Below are positions 1 through 11,732 of a DNA stretch of 64,000 nucleotides, in pieces. The DNA lies in contig SCHM01000001.1 in NCBI GenBank assembly GCA_004123355.1, positions 2,410,001-2,474,000 of the forward strand, read 5' to 3'. This DNA comes from Amphirosellinia nigrospora. Taxonomy: Eukaryota; Ascomycota; Sordariomycetes; Xylariales; Xylariaceae. Each line of letters opens with the position of its first letter. Position 1 is the first letter of the stretch. The notes under the pieces were generated by a model. The model was not told the DNA's origin. It ran no database searches and worked only from the letters and a program-made list of their open reading frames with translations. Both the position numbers and the translations under genes were made by a program.

Positions 1-1213
1 ATGATACTTGTTGTCATTCAAATGATCTAAAACCCTTATCCCATAGGCCCGTCTCGTGTCTCTGGCTATACACACGCTCCTTCTCGGTCCCAGGAAATCA
101 TCGTGCCAAGGACAGACCTGATATTATGGGCACAATCGGGATATCTGTTGTATTCCACATCGGGAAGTTATGTAGTGTGTGCCACTCGTTTGCATTTCAG
201 CGGTCCCGAACGCAAGGTCACACTATTGGTGTCTGTGTGCCGACACGCGTAGCTCATTGTATATTATGAACCTGCTGCTGATACCAAAGACACAAAATAA
301 AATATGTCGGTGAATTGACAATGTGCCCTTTCATAAGTAACCCGCATCTATAAGAGGCGCTTTGCATACCCCTTGTCGCGCGTTTACAGAGTGAAAACTA
401 TCGTTCTTGTAGTAGTGGCGTGTTTGTTCACTCTTTCTCCTTGTACTTTATTCACCGTAAGTCAGAAGTTGTTAATTATAGTTGCAAGTCCAAGAATGGA
501 GATTTTAATACGTGAGACGGATAAAACAGGGAATAAGTGAATAAGTGCGGCTGAGCTATTTTAATTGCCTGCCCAATGTGATCAAGGCTAAAAAGGGCAC
601 CCAGCTCGTTTGAATCCTAAAATGACAGGGGTAGCCGCATGTGGTCCCAGCTTGAAATACTGCTTAGACTAGTCGCATAGGGCGGATCCATTACTTATGC
701 ACGCCTACTAACCTTAGTACATTTACGCCTCATGAAGGAGGCACCATCTTTTAGAATAAAACTAGACTAAGCATTAGAAATTCAACAAGAGTGATTGTGT
801 AAGACAGCGGCAGGCAAAGATACGTGCTATCACAGAACAATTCCTTGCAAGCACATCGCAAGATAGTATCACCGTGTAATCTAGTACTTAGCTGTTTCGG
901 ATAGTTCCGTTGTTATACCACGCTCGGCCAACTTCTAGACTCAACATCCTTGGTGATTCCTCGTCGTGTAGGACTTTGCACAACCTGTAAGCAATATTGA
1001 ACTAAATCCTTCATTGTCTATTGATTACTGTTGCCTCGGTAGATACCGCTCCAAGTGAGAATACTAATGTCTATGGGATATACGTTGGAGGCTCGATATA
1101 TCTAGATAGTTTCCAGCTTCACATTTCCTGTACTGTTCTCAGCCTCATCACCCCTCTTTACTTGTCGCTCATTATATTCAGGAAACCCGGCTGTACTAGG
1201 CCGTTCTCTCAAA
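1..1213. other. gene-free stretch
   Basis: No open frame here looks like protein, and no RNA gene or repeat is recognisable. Base composition is ordinary to slightly AT-rich, unlike the RIP-mutated island at 19.4-25.4 kb. The last part includes the upstream region of the HD-domain gene. Confidence 0.5.
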
Positions 1214-2286
1214 ATGAAGTTCTCAGGTCTTGTTTCTTCCCTGGCCGTCGCTGGTGTCGCGACTGCTGGCCGGCTGAATTGCCAGCAGAAGCTGCCAACC
1301 ACCAAGATCGCTGGTGTCGAGGTCGTCAACACCCCGCTCGTTCAGGATGCTGTCAATCTCGTCAAGGGTTTCATTCCTCTTCAGCCTTACCTGGTGAGTG
1401 ATTTTCGGTGCCATTTCTTTCTGTCTCAGCAACTTTTAGAGCACCAAGAGACTTTCTTCGGACAAGAGAGTGTCTGGAGCTTCCAAAACTCCCACAAATT
1501 AGCTTCGATTAGCAATAACTGACTCCGAGTCTTTCAGTACTCACATTTGATGCGCTCATGGTTATTTGGTGCGGCTGCTTTGAATGCCAACGCCACACTT
1601 AAGGCCTCGATCGACCTTGAGCTCCACGCTCTTGGCACGTTGCTTCATGACTTGGGATGGGACAGTGAGTGCTCCTCAGCCAGGCCCAACTCGCATTTCT
1701 TCATGCTAACCACTCTGCAGTGCGCCCGGACACCAAATGGCACAGCGCGTATGTGTTACTTCTGTCTTGAATGACTACACCTACAAGCCGATGATAGAGC
1801 TAACATATGAACTGCTAAATAGTGGACGTCCTTTTGAAGTCGACAGCGCTCTTGGTGCCGTCGATTTCGTTAAGCAACACAGCAACCCCTGCTGGGACGC
1901 CGTTCGTCTAGAGAAAATGTACGATGCATTACTCTTCAGGGTATGGGTTCTTACCTCGCCGGAAAGAACGTCGACAGCAACTGGGTCGTGACGAGCATTG
2001 AGTTTGAGTTCCCGGGCCCCCGCCCCCTCAAATCCCCGCCGCGGACTACACCAACATTCTCACCGAATTCCCCAACGACACCGTCTTCCGAGGCACCAAC
2101 GAGACCTTCACCTGGCTCGCCCTCACCAAGCCCGACGGAGCCAGGGGCACCTTCATTGACTATTTCGGAACTGCTTACGTTCCCGGCTATGGCCCGCAGA
2201 GCCATCTCGCCTTTGACCTCATTACTGGCGGTGTTGCCAATGAGATCGCTCAACACCCCAACTCGACATTTGTCTCACACCTTTAG
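1214..2286 (+). CDS. HD-domain cyanamide hydratase-like protein, frame broken twice
   Basis: The protein begins with a hydrophobic signal-like segment (MKFSGLVSSLAVAGVATAG) and carries the HD-family metal motif LLHDLGWD. The flanking motifs SHLMRSWLFGAAAL and RPFEVDSALGAVDF match fungal cyanamide hydratase (Ddi2/3-like) proteins, which add water to nitriles such as cyanamide. Exons read 1214-1393, 1538-1664, 1721-1748 and 1823-2286, with good GT..AG borders and matching phases. In the last exon the frame must shift twice, each time as if one base were missing: near 1926-1932, and again in the C-rich run near 2014-2035. The remaining frame continues with YTNILTEFPND and a YVPGYGPQSHLAFDLI segment to a stop at 2284-2286. 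The splice sites are intact and both breaks sit in the 3' part, so either a young pseudogene or assembly indels could explain them. The substrate is inferred from family only. Confidence 0.75.
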
Positions 2287-5200
2287 ATCAATTGCTGTTG
2301 AAGAGAAAGACAGCGGATCTCATGTGAGCAAATACGAGCGGGCTCTCAATTCTGGTGCTCATGTACATAATCACATCGACCATGCTTGTAAATACTATCT
2401 CGTTTTAAAAATATACTATTTTCCTTCTACATGTGACTCTCAAACAATTCATATAATTTCAATATTACAATTGCTCTCTTATTGAAACGTCATATGTAGA
2501 TGCTGTTGCGTAGAGGTGAATGTATATGCCGTTAATTCCCGGGAGTATTAACAACGTGATGTTAACTTTGTGACAGACGCGCTCTCCCCTCCTTGTACCG
2601 GTATGGACCCACACTCACATAGTTTGATTTAGTAGTTTTCAGCCCCTGATGTAGGGCTACAAAGATCGTGTAGTAAAATAGGCACGGAACCTGTGTATCC
2701 ACTATGACCCCCACGTAGTCGATAGGGCTCTTTCTTTAACACCTTTGCCACGCGGTGCTAAAATCAAACGATCATTGACTTTTTAGTATGGGTCTTTGAA
2801 TTGGGAATGTCTAGTTATAATTTACCATACAAAATATACCAAAAACCCATGTATCTCTGTTTTACGTACTTTTTTTATATACAGAGATGCCCATACCTAT
2901 TGTATGCTATTGATGTGGTTATGCCACATGCTTTGGTTTTGGTGGTACCTTTACCTATTTCGAAATACCCAAGGAAAATCGCAACTCAAACTCGTCCTTC
3001 GCAATTCAAAGACCCATACTTAGGGTTCCTGCTAAGTAATGCGAGTGGGGGTCATACAGGTAACAATAACTGCCTCGGTAGTATCTATCGACTATGTAAA
3101 AGGATCTATCAGACTAAGTCAGGGGTTTGGACAGACTATTTGTATACGACAACTAGGGCACGTGGCAAGTGTCCAAAGATAAGGCTACTAGTTTGGGCTT
3201 AATCTAAATCCCCACGAAACTATACTAGCTATTATAGATAAAACGACGCCGTCGTCGGCATTTAACCACAACAGTATATGAGGCTCCACATTTCAGCAAC
3301 ACCGACTCTCTCACATTCTTCTTTTGAATGTATCTTTATCTTTAGTCTCCCGAGGTATTACGTGAGCCGCGTTAGTCCCGCCGAAGAGTAATAACGAGCA
3401 AGCCTAGATCAACCCAACAACTACTGACTTACAGGGATCATGCGATCTTTGAAGTGTAATAATGGGGCATTCCTCTGTTCCGAATCTCATCGGCTGATCG
3501 GCTTCTTTGCATCAGCTTCCGTTAGTCTCGGCCTGCAATCCTCCTTCCCCCAATTTTGGCCCATCTGCCATGTATTTCGGTTTAGCAGTGACCGATGCTC
3601 TTTTTTCTTCTTTTTCTTTTTTTGATACACGAGCCTTGTAACATGTGATGGCGCGCTAGCCACCAAACGCGATCAACTTCCTAAAATATTTTTTACGAAT
3701 TGTCAGTATTTGCGACGCTAAGTTATTGCTTTATACTATAATTAGCAGGCGGACCGCCAAGCGCATCGTATATTTCTGTGGGCCGAAAGAGTCTTGTCCA
3801 CTTTCAACGACATGTCTCCACCACGCCACACTACCTGCCACAAAGCCGTTGTTCTAGTATGTGCTATAAAGGGTTCTTATTCTCCAACTCTAATTAGTTA
3901 GGCTTACGTATCTAACAAATAAGACATTTAGTATAGATAGTTTAGACGGGATATTTCAGATACTCTTATATGTGGTGCAATCTTGTCGTATGCGCAGGGG
4001 TCCTAGTCTGACTGTGCAGTGGCTTGCGCGATTGCTGCACGTCTGGGGCACAGCAACGTGGCCCTCTAGTGGCGCAAGAAACCATCTCCTTTACTCAAGG
4101 CGACATCACATGCTCACAAGAATTCATCTTACATACTTATTATTTCGATGCAACGGGCCAAGACAACTAAAGAAAGGATGATTGGCCATGGATTTCAGCG
4201 TGTTTTCTAGAATATGGACTGTCGCACGTGGCTTCGGTTATTATTATCATTATCATACAACAACACGCCCGTAAGGCAATATCAACCGAGCCTGCAGGTC
4301 CACGTGTTAGACGGAACGTACCATTCAATCGGTCCTATAAGTCGGGGATCCCTGTCATATCTCTCTCCGCCTCAGATGAGATGGCGCTAACATGTTCGTT
4401 GTCACCAAGTTACGTAATTCCTCGTGAAACAATGTCTCAGCTCATTGGTTCGGGTCCCAGTTGATATGCGGCCTTGGGAACTCACGGATTTCCCGACTAT
4501 AGGTATACCTTTCCTAAAAATAGGTCTCCAGTTATTCCTCCCACTTGTCCGACAACAACGCCCATTTTCGCCGGTGTGAGCCGACAGACGCTAGGTCCAT
4601 TAATCAGGGGATCTAGACTCTAGAGCATCCGGATTCTACTAGTAGCTGGAGAAGGTCGAACTACACCCTACAAGTACGAGTATCCTTAAAAGCCCTTCCA
4701 CGAGACAGCGTGTTGATTACCGCTATTAGCTTTTTCATGGCCTGCATATATACACAAGGTAGATGATTACAAGTTAGTGCTGATTTACATCGCATCCGTT
4801 TTGCCTTAAAATGTCACAAGCACCCGAATTCCGTGGAACGCGAATGCAATGAAACTCGGCCTCTATCATTCTTACAACCAGCATTCGTGGAATGTAAGTA
4901 AGCGGCGCGTCGATATACACTCAACACCCTAGATCTAGGCCTCTGTCACCTATGAGACTCATCTGGGGCCACCGGTTTATTCCGCTGATGATATTACTGT
5001 TGAGATAACTAGTAGAGCCATTTGTCCAAGGGCGCATTCCTAGACACTAAGCTCTTTGCCAAGTTAGTATTAATGAATATTTGATTTATTCAAATACATA
5101 TGGTACTTTCTTCAACGAACTAGACCACGTTTTAGCACGAACTTACCAATACCATTTAAGGCCTAGCGTAGTGATTCTTCACACCACCCCGTGGGGGAGC

Positions 5201-5906
5201 ATCCATAGTATTACAACCTTGCCTGCCGCCCGCAGGTAATTTACAAGGGAGGAAGCACGGTGTTGGGTACAGATACGTACAATTGTACCTAGGCTATCGG
5301 CTCATGCCGTTGAGAATGTGAGATCTTGGTACGCTTAACAAGCCTGATCCACATATTTTTGGAGGCACATGGTACAGCGCCACAACTCACGACGATATTG
5401 ACTCCTAAAAATTGTAGATTGACTTGAGAACGGTACTTACCTATTCAATAAATCATCAACAGAAAAATTAGCTACAATTAATACAAGCGGGGAGAAGGAA
5501 CTTGCTAAACCGATAACGAATAGGTGAATGAGCTATAGTAATTACTGATCGATCATTGGTTTGAACTTGAACTTCCTGTCTACTCTAAACAAGACTACAC
5601 TAATGTAGATTGTGACTAGTCGCGATTCACACGCTTGTCCTCATTTAGACGCTTAGATCCTTTGGCATTGGGCTGGGCCCTTCAACTCCACTTACAGATG
5701 GCTTTGTGTCCAGCCATGCTTACCTACGATATCTTTGAGTGTAAGCCTTATTTGCTTTTGAATCATGTCGAGGGGTAATATATCTTGCCTTGAAGCCCGT
5801 ATGGGCGGGAATCCGCTTACATGGGTAAATCCTGCATGGTAGTGATTCCCCATACAGCTCAACTTTCTTAAGTGCTGTTCTTCTCTACGAGCTAATATTG
5901 AAGAAG
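2287..5906. other. long gene-free stretch
   Basis: About 3.6 kb with no credible gene. The longest open frames (near 2801-3202 and 3440-3625) have no recognisable motif, unconvincing composition and no supporting introns. A short TTATTATCATTATCAT microsatellite lies near 4240-4256. There is no strong AT bias, so this is not an obvious RIP-mutated repeat. Confidence 0.45.
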
Positions 5907-6019
5907 TCAACCAGTCTCTCTCTTTTCTTCCTACCAATTCTTGATACCCTCTTTTTCTCTCTTTTTCTGTCCTTTTCTCTTGTCATGACATTTTCTTGAG
6001 ATCAACCAGTCTCTTCACA
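5907..6019 (+). promoter_or_regulatory. pyrimidine-rich leader/promoter of the first P450
   Basis: The 110 bases before the P450 start codon are strongly CT-rich (5915-5990), as is common just upstream of filamentous-fungal genes. They include a CCAAT box at 5934-5938. The 13-mer TCAACCAGTCTCT appears near 5907 and again near 6002. No TATA box stands out. Confidence 0.4.
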
Positions 6020-7940
6020 ATGACGGCCACTCCGTTTGTGGCCCTTTGGGTCGCATTCCTGAACCTGTCGCCAGCCGCGTTCAACGTCGCGATGGTGGCA
6101 TTGGTCCCTATTGCTATTATGATCATCAAATACGTTGTTGATGTGCTATCATTTCATTATGATCACACAAATGTTAGCAATGCTCAGGGCCAGCTCCCGC
6201 CACGATTTCCCTCTTTTGTTCCATTTTTGGGTTCTATTTTCCAGCTCGGACTGGATCACAAAAACCTCACAGACCAGGTTTCGTAAGTTTGCAGACTCAC
6301 TGAAAATGAAACTTAGTTTAAACTTCTAATATCTTGTATCTAGATGGTACAAAGGCAAATTGACCTCGAATCGAATAACGATTATGGGTTTCACATACTA
6401 TATCTTCCAGGACCGAGAGACTGTTATTAAACTATTCAAGCATAAGGCCTTAGCCAGTGCTATCGACATGTATGAATACAGCAACACGAATATACTTGGG
6501 TGCTCTAAAGAGTCATCGAAGGTCTACCGAGCTGATACCTCGGGACCGTTTCCGCAACCACACCCACGGAGCAATGTTCTCCCTCATAACCGGGTAGACT
6601 CTATCACTCACACACTTGCGTTCCGTGGCTTCACCGGACCAGGAATGCAGCCAGCGACACGACGGTTCGCAAAGGACGTGCCTATTCGACTTGCGGCGCA
6701 AGGAATATCTACAGAGTGGAAAGAGATTCCCGACTTTGCTCAATTTTTCAGGGAAAGCATTGGTCCCTCTAGCATCCAATGCATTTTCGGTCCTACCTTA
6801 CTGCGCCTGCACCCGACCTTTGTCGATAACATCTTCAAGTTTGACAAGATCATGCCCCAATTCACTCCTGGATTCCCAAAATTCATGTTGCCAGAGCAGC
6901 ACCGTTTCAGGGACTCGATCGCTGACCAGTTGAAGAGCTGGTACAAGTACGCGAGGGAACATTTTGACCCGTCAATGATTGACGCCGATGGTGACGGCGA
7001 TCCAATCTGGGGCTCCGCCATGGTGCGAAACCGCCAAGAGCATCTCTTGAAGGCCGACAAGCATGATGACGACGTGCTCGCTCACCTTGATCTTGGACTT
7101 GCTTGGGCGTGAGTTTCCTTTCCCAATGCCACTCCATATAATATCACTAACATATGTATTTGGCAGTACTATAGGCAATCTGGTCATCTCGTGCATGTTC
7201 GGGGCGTACCACATCTTGCAGGACAAGACCCTCTTGGAACGTGTCCGACGAGAGCTCCAAGAGTACCTGGGCGACCGGACAGTGCACGAAGTCGATCCGC
7301 ATCAACTCGGTCGAGAAGTACCACTTCTCTCCTCTATTTATGCAGAGGTGATGCGCGTTCACATCAAAATCTATTCAGCTTACAGCTCACCACACGAGGA
7401 TGTCGATCTTGGCAAATGGACTCTCCCCAAAGGTGCCTTAGCGTTGGTGAACTCGGCGCCATCTCACATGGACAGTTCGTTCTGGAACACCAAGAACGGA
7501 AAATACCCAGTCGAGACATTTTGGGCCGATCGTTTCATCATTGATCCGGCTGATCCAGAGAGCGGTCCCATTGACCCAGAATACCGCAGATCGCTCAACC
7601 GTCCTGAGAAAAAGGGGGATGATATGAAGCCATATTTCTCCTTGGATGGTTGTGAAGGTGCTTGGGTCCCATACGGCGGTAAGATATTTACCCTCCATCA
7701 TCCTAACCTGACCTCGCTCGCTGACTCTTGCTTTCCTATATAGGCGGCTTTTCCATGTGCCCTGGCCGCTTCATCGCCAAGGCCTTCTTGATATTTTCAG
7801 CGAGCCTTTTGGCAAACGAGTACGAAGTAGAATTTCACGATGACACGATTGAAATATCCGATTATAGATATGGAATGGGTGTAGATGACGTTGCGAAGCC
7901 TATTCCCTTCCGTATTCGGAAGAGAGAGTCTGTGGTTTGA
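6020..7940 (+). CDS. cytochrome P450 (CYP7/CYP8-like fungal monooxygenase)
   Basis: Four exons (6020-6282, 6344-7108, 7167-7678, 7744-7940) join in phase to a 578-residue protein. It has an N-terminal membrane anchor (about residues 7-45) followed by a proline hinge (LPPRFPSFVPFLGS). The K-helix ExxR is AEVMR (E403/R406), and the heme-binding loop is YGGGFSMCPG with the cysteine near 519, fitting FxxGxxxCxG except that Y replaces F. The I-helix region (LAWATIGNLV) lacks the usual AGxDT, as in fungal P450s related to CYP7/CYP8. The protein should hydroxylate a hydrophobic substrate at the endoplasmic reticulum with electrons from a CPR reductase. No frame breaks are seen, and the third intron falls inside the heme loop. 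The start was chosen for its CACAATGA context just after a CT-rich leader. The neighbours (2EXR fragment, MFS permease) do not make a clear cluster, so the substrate cannot be inferred. Confidence 0.9.
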
Positions 7941-8579
7941 CGTAGCGTCGTTTGAATTTGTACATATATAAGATACCTTGTTACATACTAGATAAATTCC
8001 ACCATTCTTACAAGTTCTCTTGGTTTGCAATCAGACATTAATAATTAACGTTTTGTTTTATCGATATACTATTCGTCACGCTTGTGTATTGATTCTTGTT
8101 TAAAAGAGCAGGTAATCTGTGGCGTAGCGATGCAAGTTCTTCATCTAGGATCAACACAGCTTGAAAGCATATCTGAGGCGTAACTTGAACACGGGGATAA
8201 AGATGAGTGATAGGTTATCGTCGTGGTCTTCCGGTTGAAGTACCGTTTCACAGAGGTGATGTCTTCTTGGGGTTATTTATATATATCTAAATTAGCTTGC
8301 TGGTTTGCTGTCATTGGCCTTGGCTTTTACGGCGGCGCGGTCTGGTTGTAAATATCTAACTTAAGGGGCTGAAGCAAGGTGTCGAAGCTAATCACCATTT
8401 AGCTGTCAAGAACTATAGTGGAACCTCATCCTTTGCCTCTATTTCTAGTTTTATGCCCAAGCTTCCGCAGGGAGGCTAGCTCCTAGGGCTTCATGCCTCT
8501 GCCTATTGACTTTGTGAGATCCCATGCATGCAGCTAGAAATTAACAGGCCCCCGGTTCTCCTTCTGACCTGGATGTGAC
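7941..8579. other. intergenic region between convergent genes
   Basis: This stretch holds the 3' ends of the P450 and of the opposing 2EXR gene. It contains no coding signal, repeat or RNA gene that I can recognise. Confidence 0.4.
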
Positions 8580-8975
8580 TTAGGCTCCCGTATTCCAGTC
8601 ACCAGGTCCCCAAATAGTTCGTTCAATCTGATCTTTTCGGGGATGAAACCAAACACCGGGGTCATCCGGCTCATCTTCATCCCGAAAGGCCAAGACGTAG
8701 CCAGATTCTTTGACGATGCGACGGGCCTCGAAGCACACACGTGTGAGGGCCATCTTCAAGTCAGAGCGATTGAGCAACTGCATCTTTAACCCGGCCGACA
8801 CCCAAACTAAGACGTTGAGAACTCGAGGTTCCGGGAGCGCGAATCTCCATATCATCTCGCGGATTTCGAGAGGTAGATCGGCGAACGTGAGACTTGAGGT
8901 GGTGATAGCCGAACCCCGCTCATTCTGAGACTGTGGCATAATGTGCAGAGCATTTGGTGAGACAGGACCGGTCAT
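8580..8975 (-). CDS. short 2EXR-domain protein
   Basis: A 131-residue frame from the ATG at 8973-8975 carries the fungal 2EXR signature: LTFADLPLEIREMIWRFALP, then TRVCFEARRIVKESGY and a GVWFHPRKDQI strand. The domain is defined only by these conserved patches and its function is unknown; such proteins occur in large families in Pezizomycotina. It is shorter than most relatives, which often exceed 200 residues, and it stops soon after the conserved core, so it may be truncated. An upstream in-frame ATG at 9066-9068 would add 31 residues; the downstream start is preferred because the extra residues look non-conserved. Confidence 0.7.
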   Translation of the reverse strand: MTGPVSPNALHIMPQSQNERGSAITTSSLTFADLPLEIREMIWRFALPEPRVLNVLVWVSAGLKMQLLNRSDLKMALTRVCFEARRIVKESGYVLAFRDEDEPDDPGVWFHPRKDQIERTIWGPGDWNTGA

Positions 8976-9068
8976 ATCTATCAGTGTAAGAGCTGCAACT
9001 GAGCGCGTACAATCAACGGTACTTAGGTAGACGCCGAGTATTTCTGACCATATAATATTCCGATGCAT

Positions 9069-9738
9069 TGGTACCTATTGATCGGGGCGTTCTGGTGATT
9101 ATGTGAGTTAATTTTAAGTCTATATCCTGTTTAGTTGCATGTGTAAATTGCATTAAGACATACAAGTAGTATAACAGGTATTATGGATAAATCCATTATT
9201 ATATAATTATAACTGTATGAAGGCGATGGTAAGATAATAGATAGTAAAAGGAAAACTTATTCCTTCAATACCTCGATCATTAGTTTGCTCGGAAACACTA
9301 AGTAGTTGGTTATTATTGTCATCAATTGTATTTTTCTCATATTTCATATTCTACTTCACTGGGAACTTTCAAAAATTGCGATGCAAATGTAAGATTCTAC
9401 TACAGTCCAGATCGAATCGTGTAATCATTATGGCTATCCTGGTATGCTCTATTCCTAACCCTCCCACCTATAGAGTTATATTGTCGTAAAGCCACGTTAA
9501 GCCATGAGGCTCTCATAATCATGCACCCTAAAATTGGCGCTGTGTGTACTCCTAGTGTTAAACTCCTCCCCTTCTCCTAATCCACATCCGTACCCCTTCC
9601 GAAAATCATTGTTCGCGGAACACTTTCGAAGAGGCGGAACATATACGTATCCGCAAGACTAGAGAGTAAATCGAAAAGAGGGGTGATAATCGCCCATATT
9701 CCTAACCTCCTCGACCGGCCGACTAAGTCTGTGATCCT
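9069..9738. other. AT-rich intergenic region
   Basis: Mildly AT-rich DNA between two minus-strand genes. It should contain the 2EXR promoter and the 3' end of the permease gene. I see no coding frame, repeat or RNA gene in it. Confidence 0.4.
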
Positions 9739-11732
9739 TCAATCCTGCGCGCGCTTTCGATTCTCAACCAACATGCCCACAAATAAGGCCGTAGCAGCAA
9801 TAGCCCCAAGGCAAGTCAAGCCCAACGCAGTACCATACCCAGTCAGATACCGAGGCGCCTCGCGCTGAACGAAGATGTTCGTCGCCAATATTCCGGTGAT
9901 ATTTCCCACCGCAACTTGGATGCCGGAGCTAAATGCACGCTTCCAGTGTCCGGACACATTGTTTGAAAGCCAGGAAAGGGAGAAGGGAACCATGGGACAC
10001 CCACCCATTGCAAGAAGGAACACTGCGGCGTATTTCACGTTACGGCTTAGACCCTCTTGGTTGAGCAGTAGTACATACCCGGTAGCGGTAAAGGCCCAAC
10101 AGAGCATCATAAACCCGTAGCGGTGTTTGCATCGATCCGAGAGCCATGCTAAAATCAACAAGAAGACGGCTGCTGCCGCATACACGGGGACAATATGGAC
10201 TTGCGCATCGCGGGCCTTCCATCCGAACTCAGCGAGGATGGTAGGCATGAAGAAGGCTAGCGAATATCCCGTTACGCCTACGCCCAAAGTCACTAAAGAA
10301 GCGAGCCAGATCTTCCAATCGCTAAAGATGAGCTTGTATGCTTGCTTGTTCAGGGTGTCCACTGTGATGTTTGAATCAGTCATGGCTGTCTCGGCGCGAG
10401 TAAAAGTTATAAAGGCATAAAACACTTTAGGACTGGGTTGTATATCACATCGAGATGCCCAATCCTCTTGCCAAAGAAAGCACGCGATCGCCGAGAATCA
10501 CTCACTGCGGGCTTCGGCGGTCCCGTCCTCGACCAAAATGCGGTTGAGTAACGCTTTCTCTTCGGTATTTAAGAATCGGCACTGCGCGGGCCAGTCGACA
10601 ATCAAGAATACCGCGACGAGCGAGACAGATGCCGTCGCTGCGCCCTCGATGATGAATATCCAGCGCCAAGCGCGGATATCATATTGTCCATCGAGACCAG
10701 CGATGGCGTAGGCGAGAAGCTAAAGAGGGTGACAAGGTCACAAATTAGACTACTAGTCGGACGAAAGATATTTCGACAAACAAAAACCAGGTTGTGGGGT
10801 GGAGAGTTGGGTCAGGCCAAGGAAATGCTTACGCCTCCAAACGCGCTAGCGAGAACAGTTGAGAGGAAAAGGAAACTCATGCGCAAATTGAAGTCGTGGC
10901 GCCTATAGTACATAGATGTCAGGAGTATAATGCCTGGTAAGACCCCGGCCTCTAGCACTCCCAGAAGAAAGCGGAGAGCGACGAGCTGGGCGAAGTTCTT
11001 CACGAAACCTATTGAAGATTGATTATTAACTTCAAGATTAAGAGGTAAGCTGACTGAAAAAAAAGACTTACCCATCGACATGTTGATGATGCCCCAGCCG
11101 AACATTAGTCCCGAGAGATACCAAGCTGAGTGTTTCAATTCATTAGTCGCAAGCATTGGTATCTATAGAGACATGAGAGTAGGAATGGATGCGTGATTTG
11201 CGTATGAGTTAGTGGTATCCCCGATAAAAGTTCTACACCTACCAGGGCGCATTTTCTTGATAATCATGTTGCTGGGCGTCTCAAGCAGGATGTAGGGGAT
11301 GAAGTAGACCTTGAATCGTATTAATAATGTTAGCAACCAAAGTAGAAGCGACCAAATACAATCATCGCTGATGTTACATATCAACTATACCCGCGGGGCC
11401 TAGGATGGTCAGATGTAACTTACCATGAGAGCAATATTGTACCTATTGCCATGAAGGTCAAGGTCTTCTGTCAGACCTTGAATGAGGGCATTGCCGATAT
11501 TGATACGATCCAGGAACGAGAATCCATAGAGAACAAAGAGTATCGGGTAGATATGGATATCGATTTTCCAACGCAGTCGTCTGGCAGTATTGGGGTCGAT
11601 TGGTTCACGGTGACGGGTGTTGTTATTCAGGTCATTGATGTCACAGGCTTCCTCAATATCTTCGACGAAAGCGTCAGGAGTGACGACATCTCCCTTTGAT
11701 TCAGACTTCGAGGTACGACGCTCTAAAGCCAT
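9739..11732 (-). CDS. MFS transporter, anion:cation symporter (Dal5/allantoate-vitamin permease-like)
   Basis: Six exons (11424-11732, 11243-11309, 11072-11125, 10833-11008, 10506-10719, 9739-10385) join in phase to 488 residues without any frame break. A charged N-terminal tail of about 60 residues precedes twelve predicted membrane helices. Typical ACS-family motifs are the early loop FLDRINIGNA, then FIPYILLETPSNMIIKK and RFLLGVLEAGVLPG, the first-half end AFGGLLAYAIAGLDG, and AWRWIFIIEGAAT before the central loop. This family imports small organic anions such as allantoate, nicotinate, pantothenate or biotin precursors with protons at the plasma membrane. The actual substrate cannot be told from sequence. 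Five introns, several placed between helices, are typical for this family in moulds. Confidence 0.9.

Noticed and set aside
6020-11732. Biosynthetic gene cluster (P450, 2EXR, MFS)
   Set aside because: No backbone enzyme (PKS, NRPS, terpene synthase) and the MFS type is a nutrient permease rather than a metabolite exporter.
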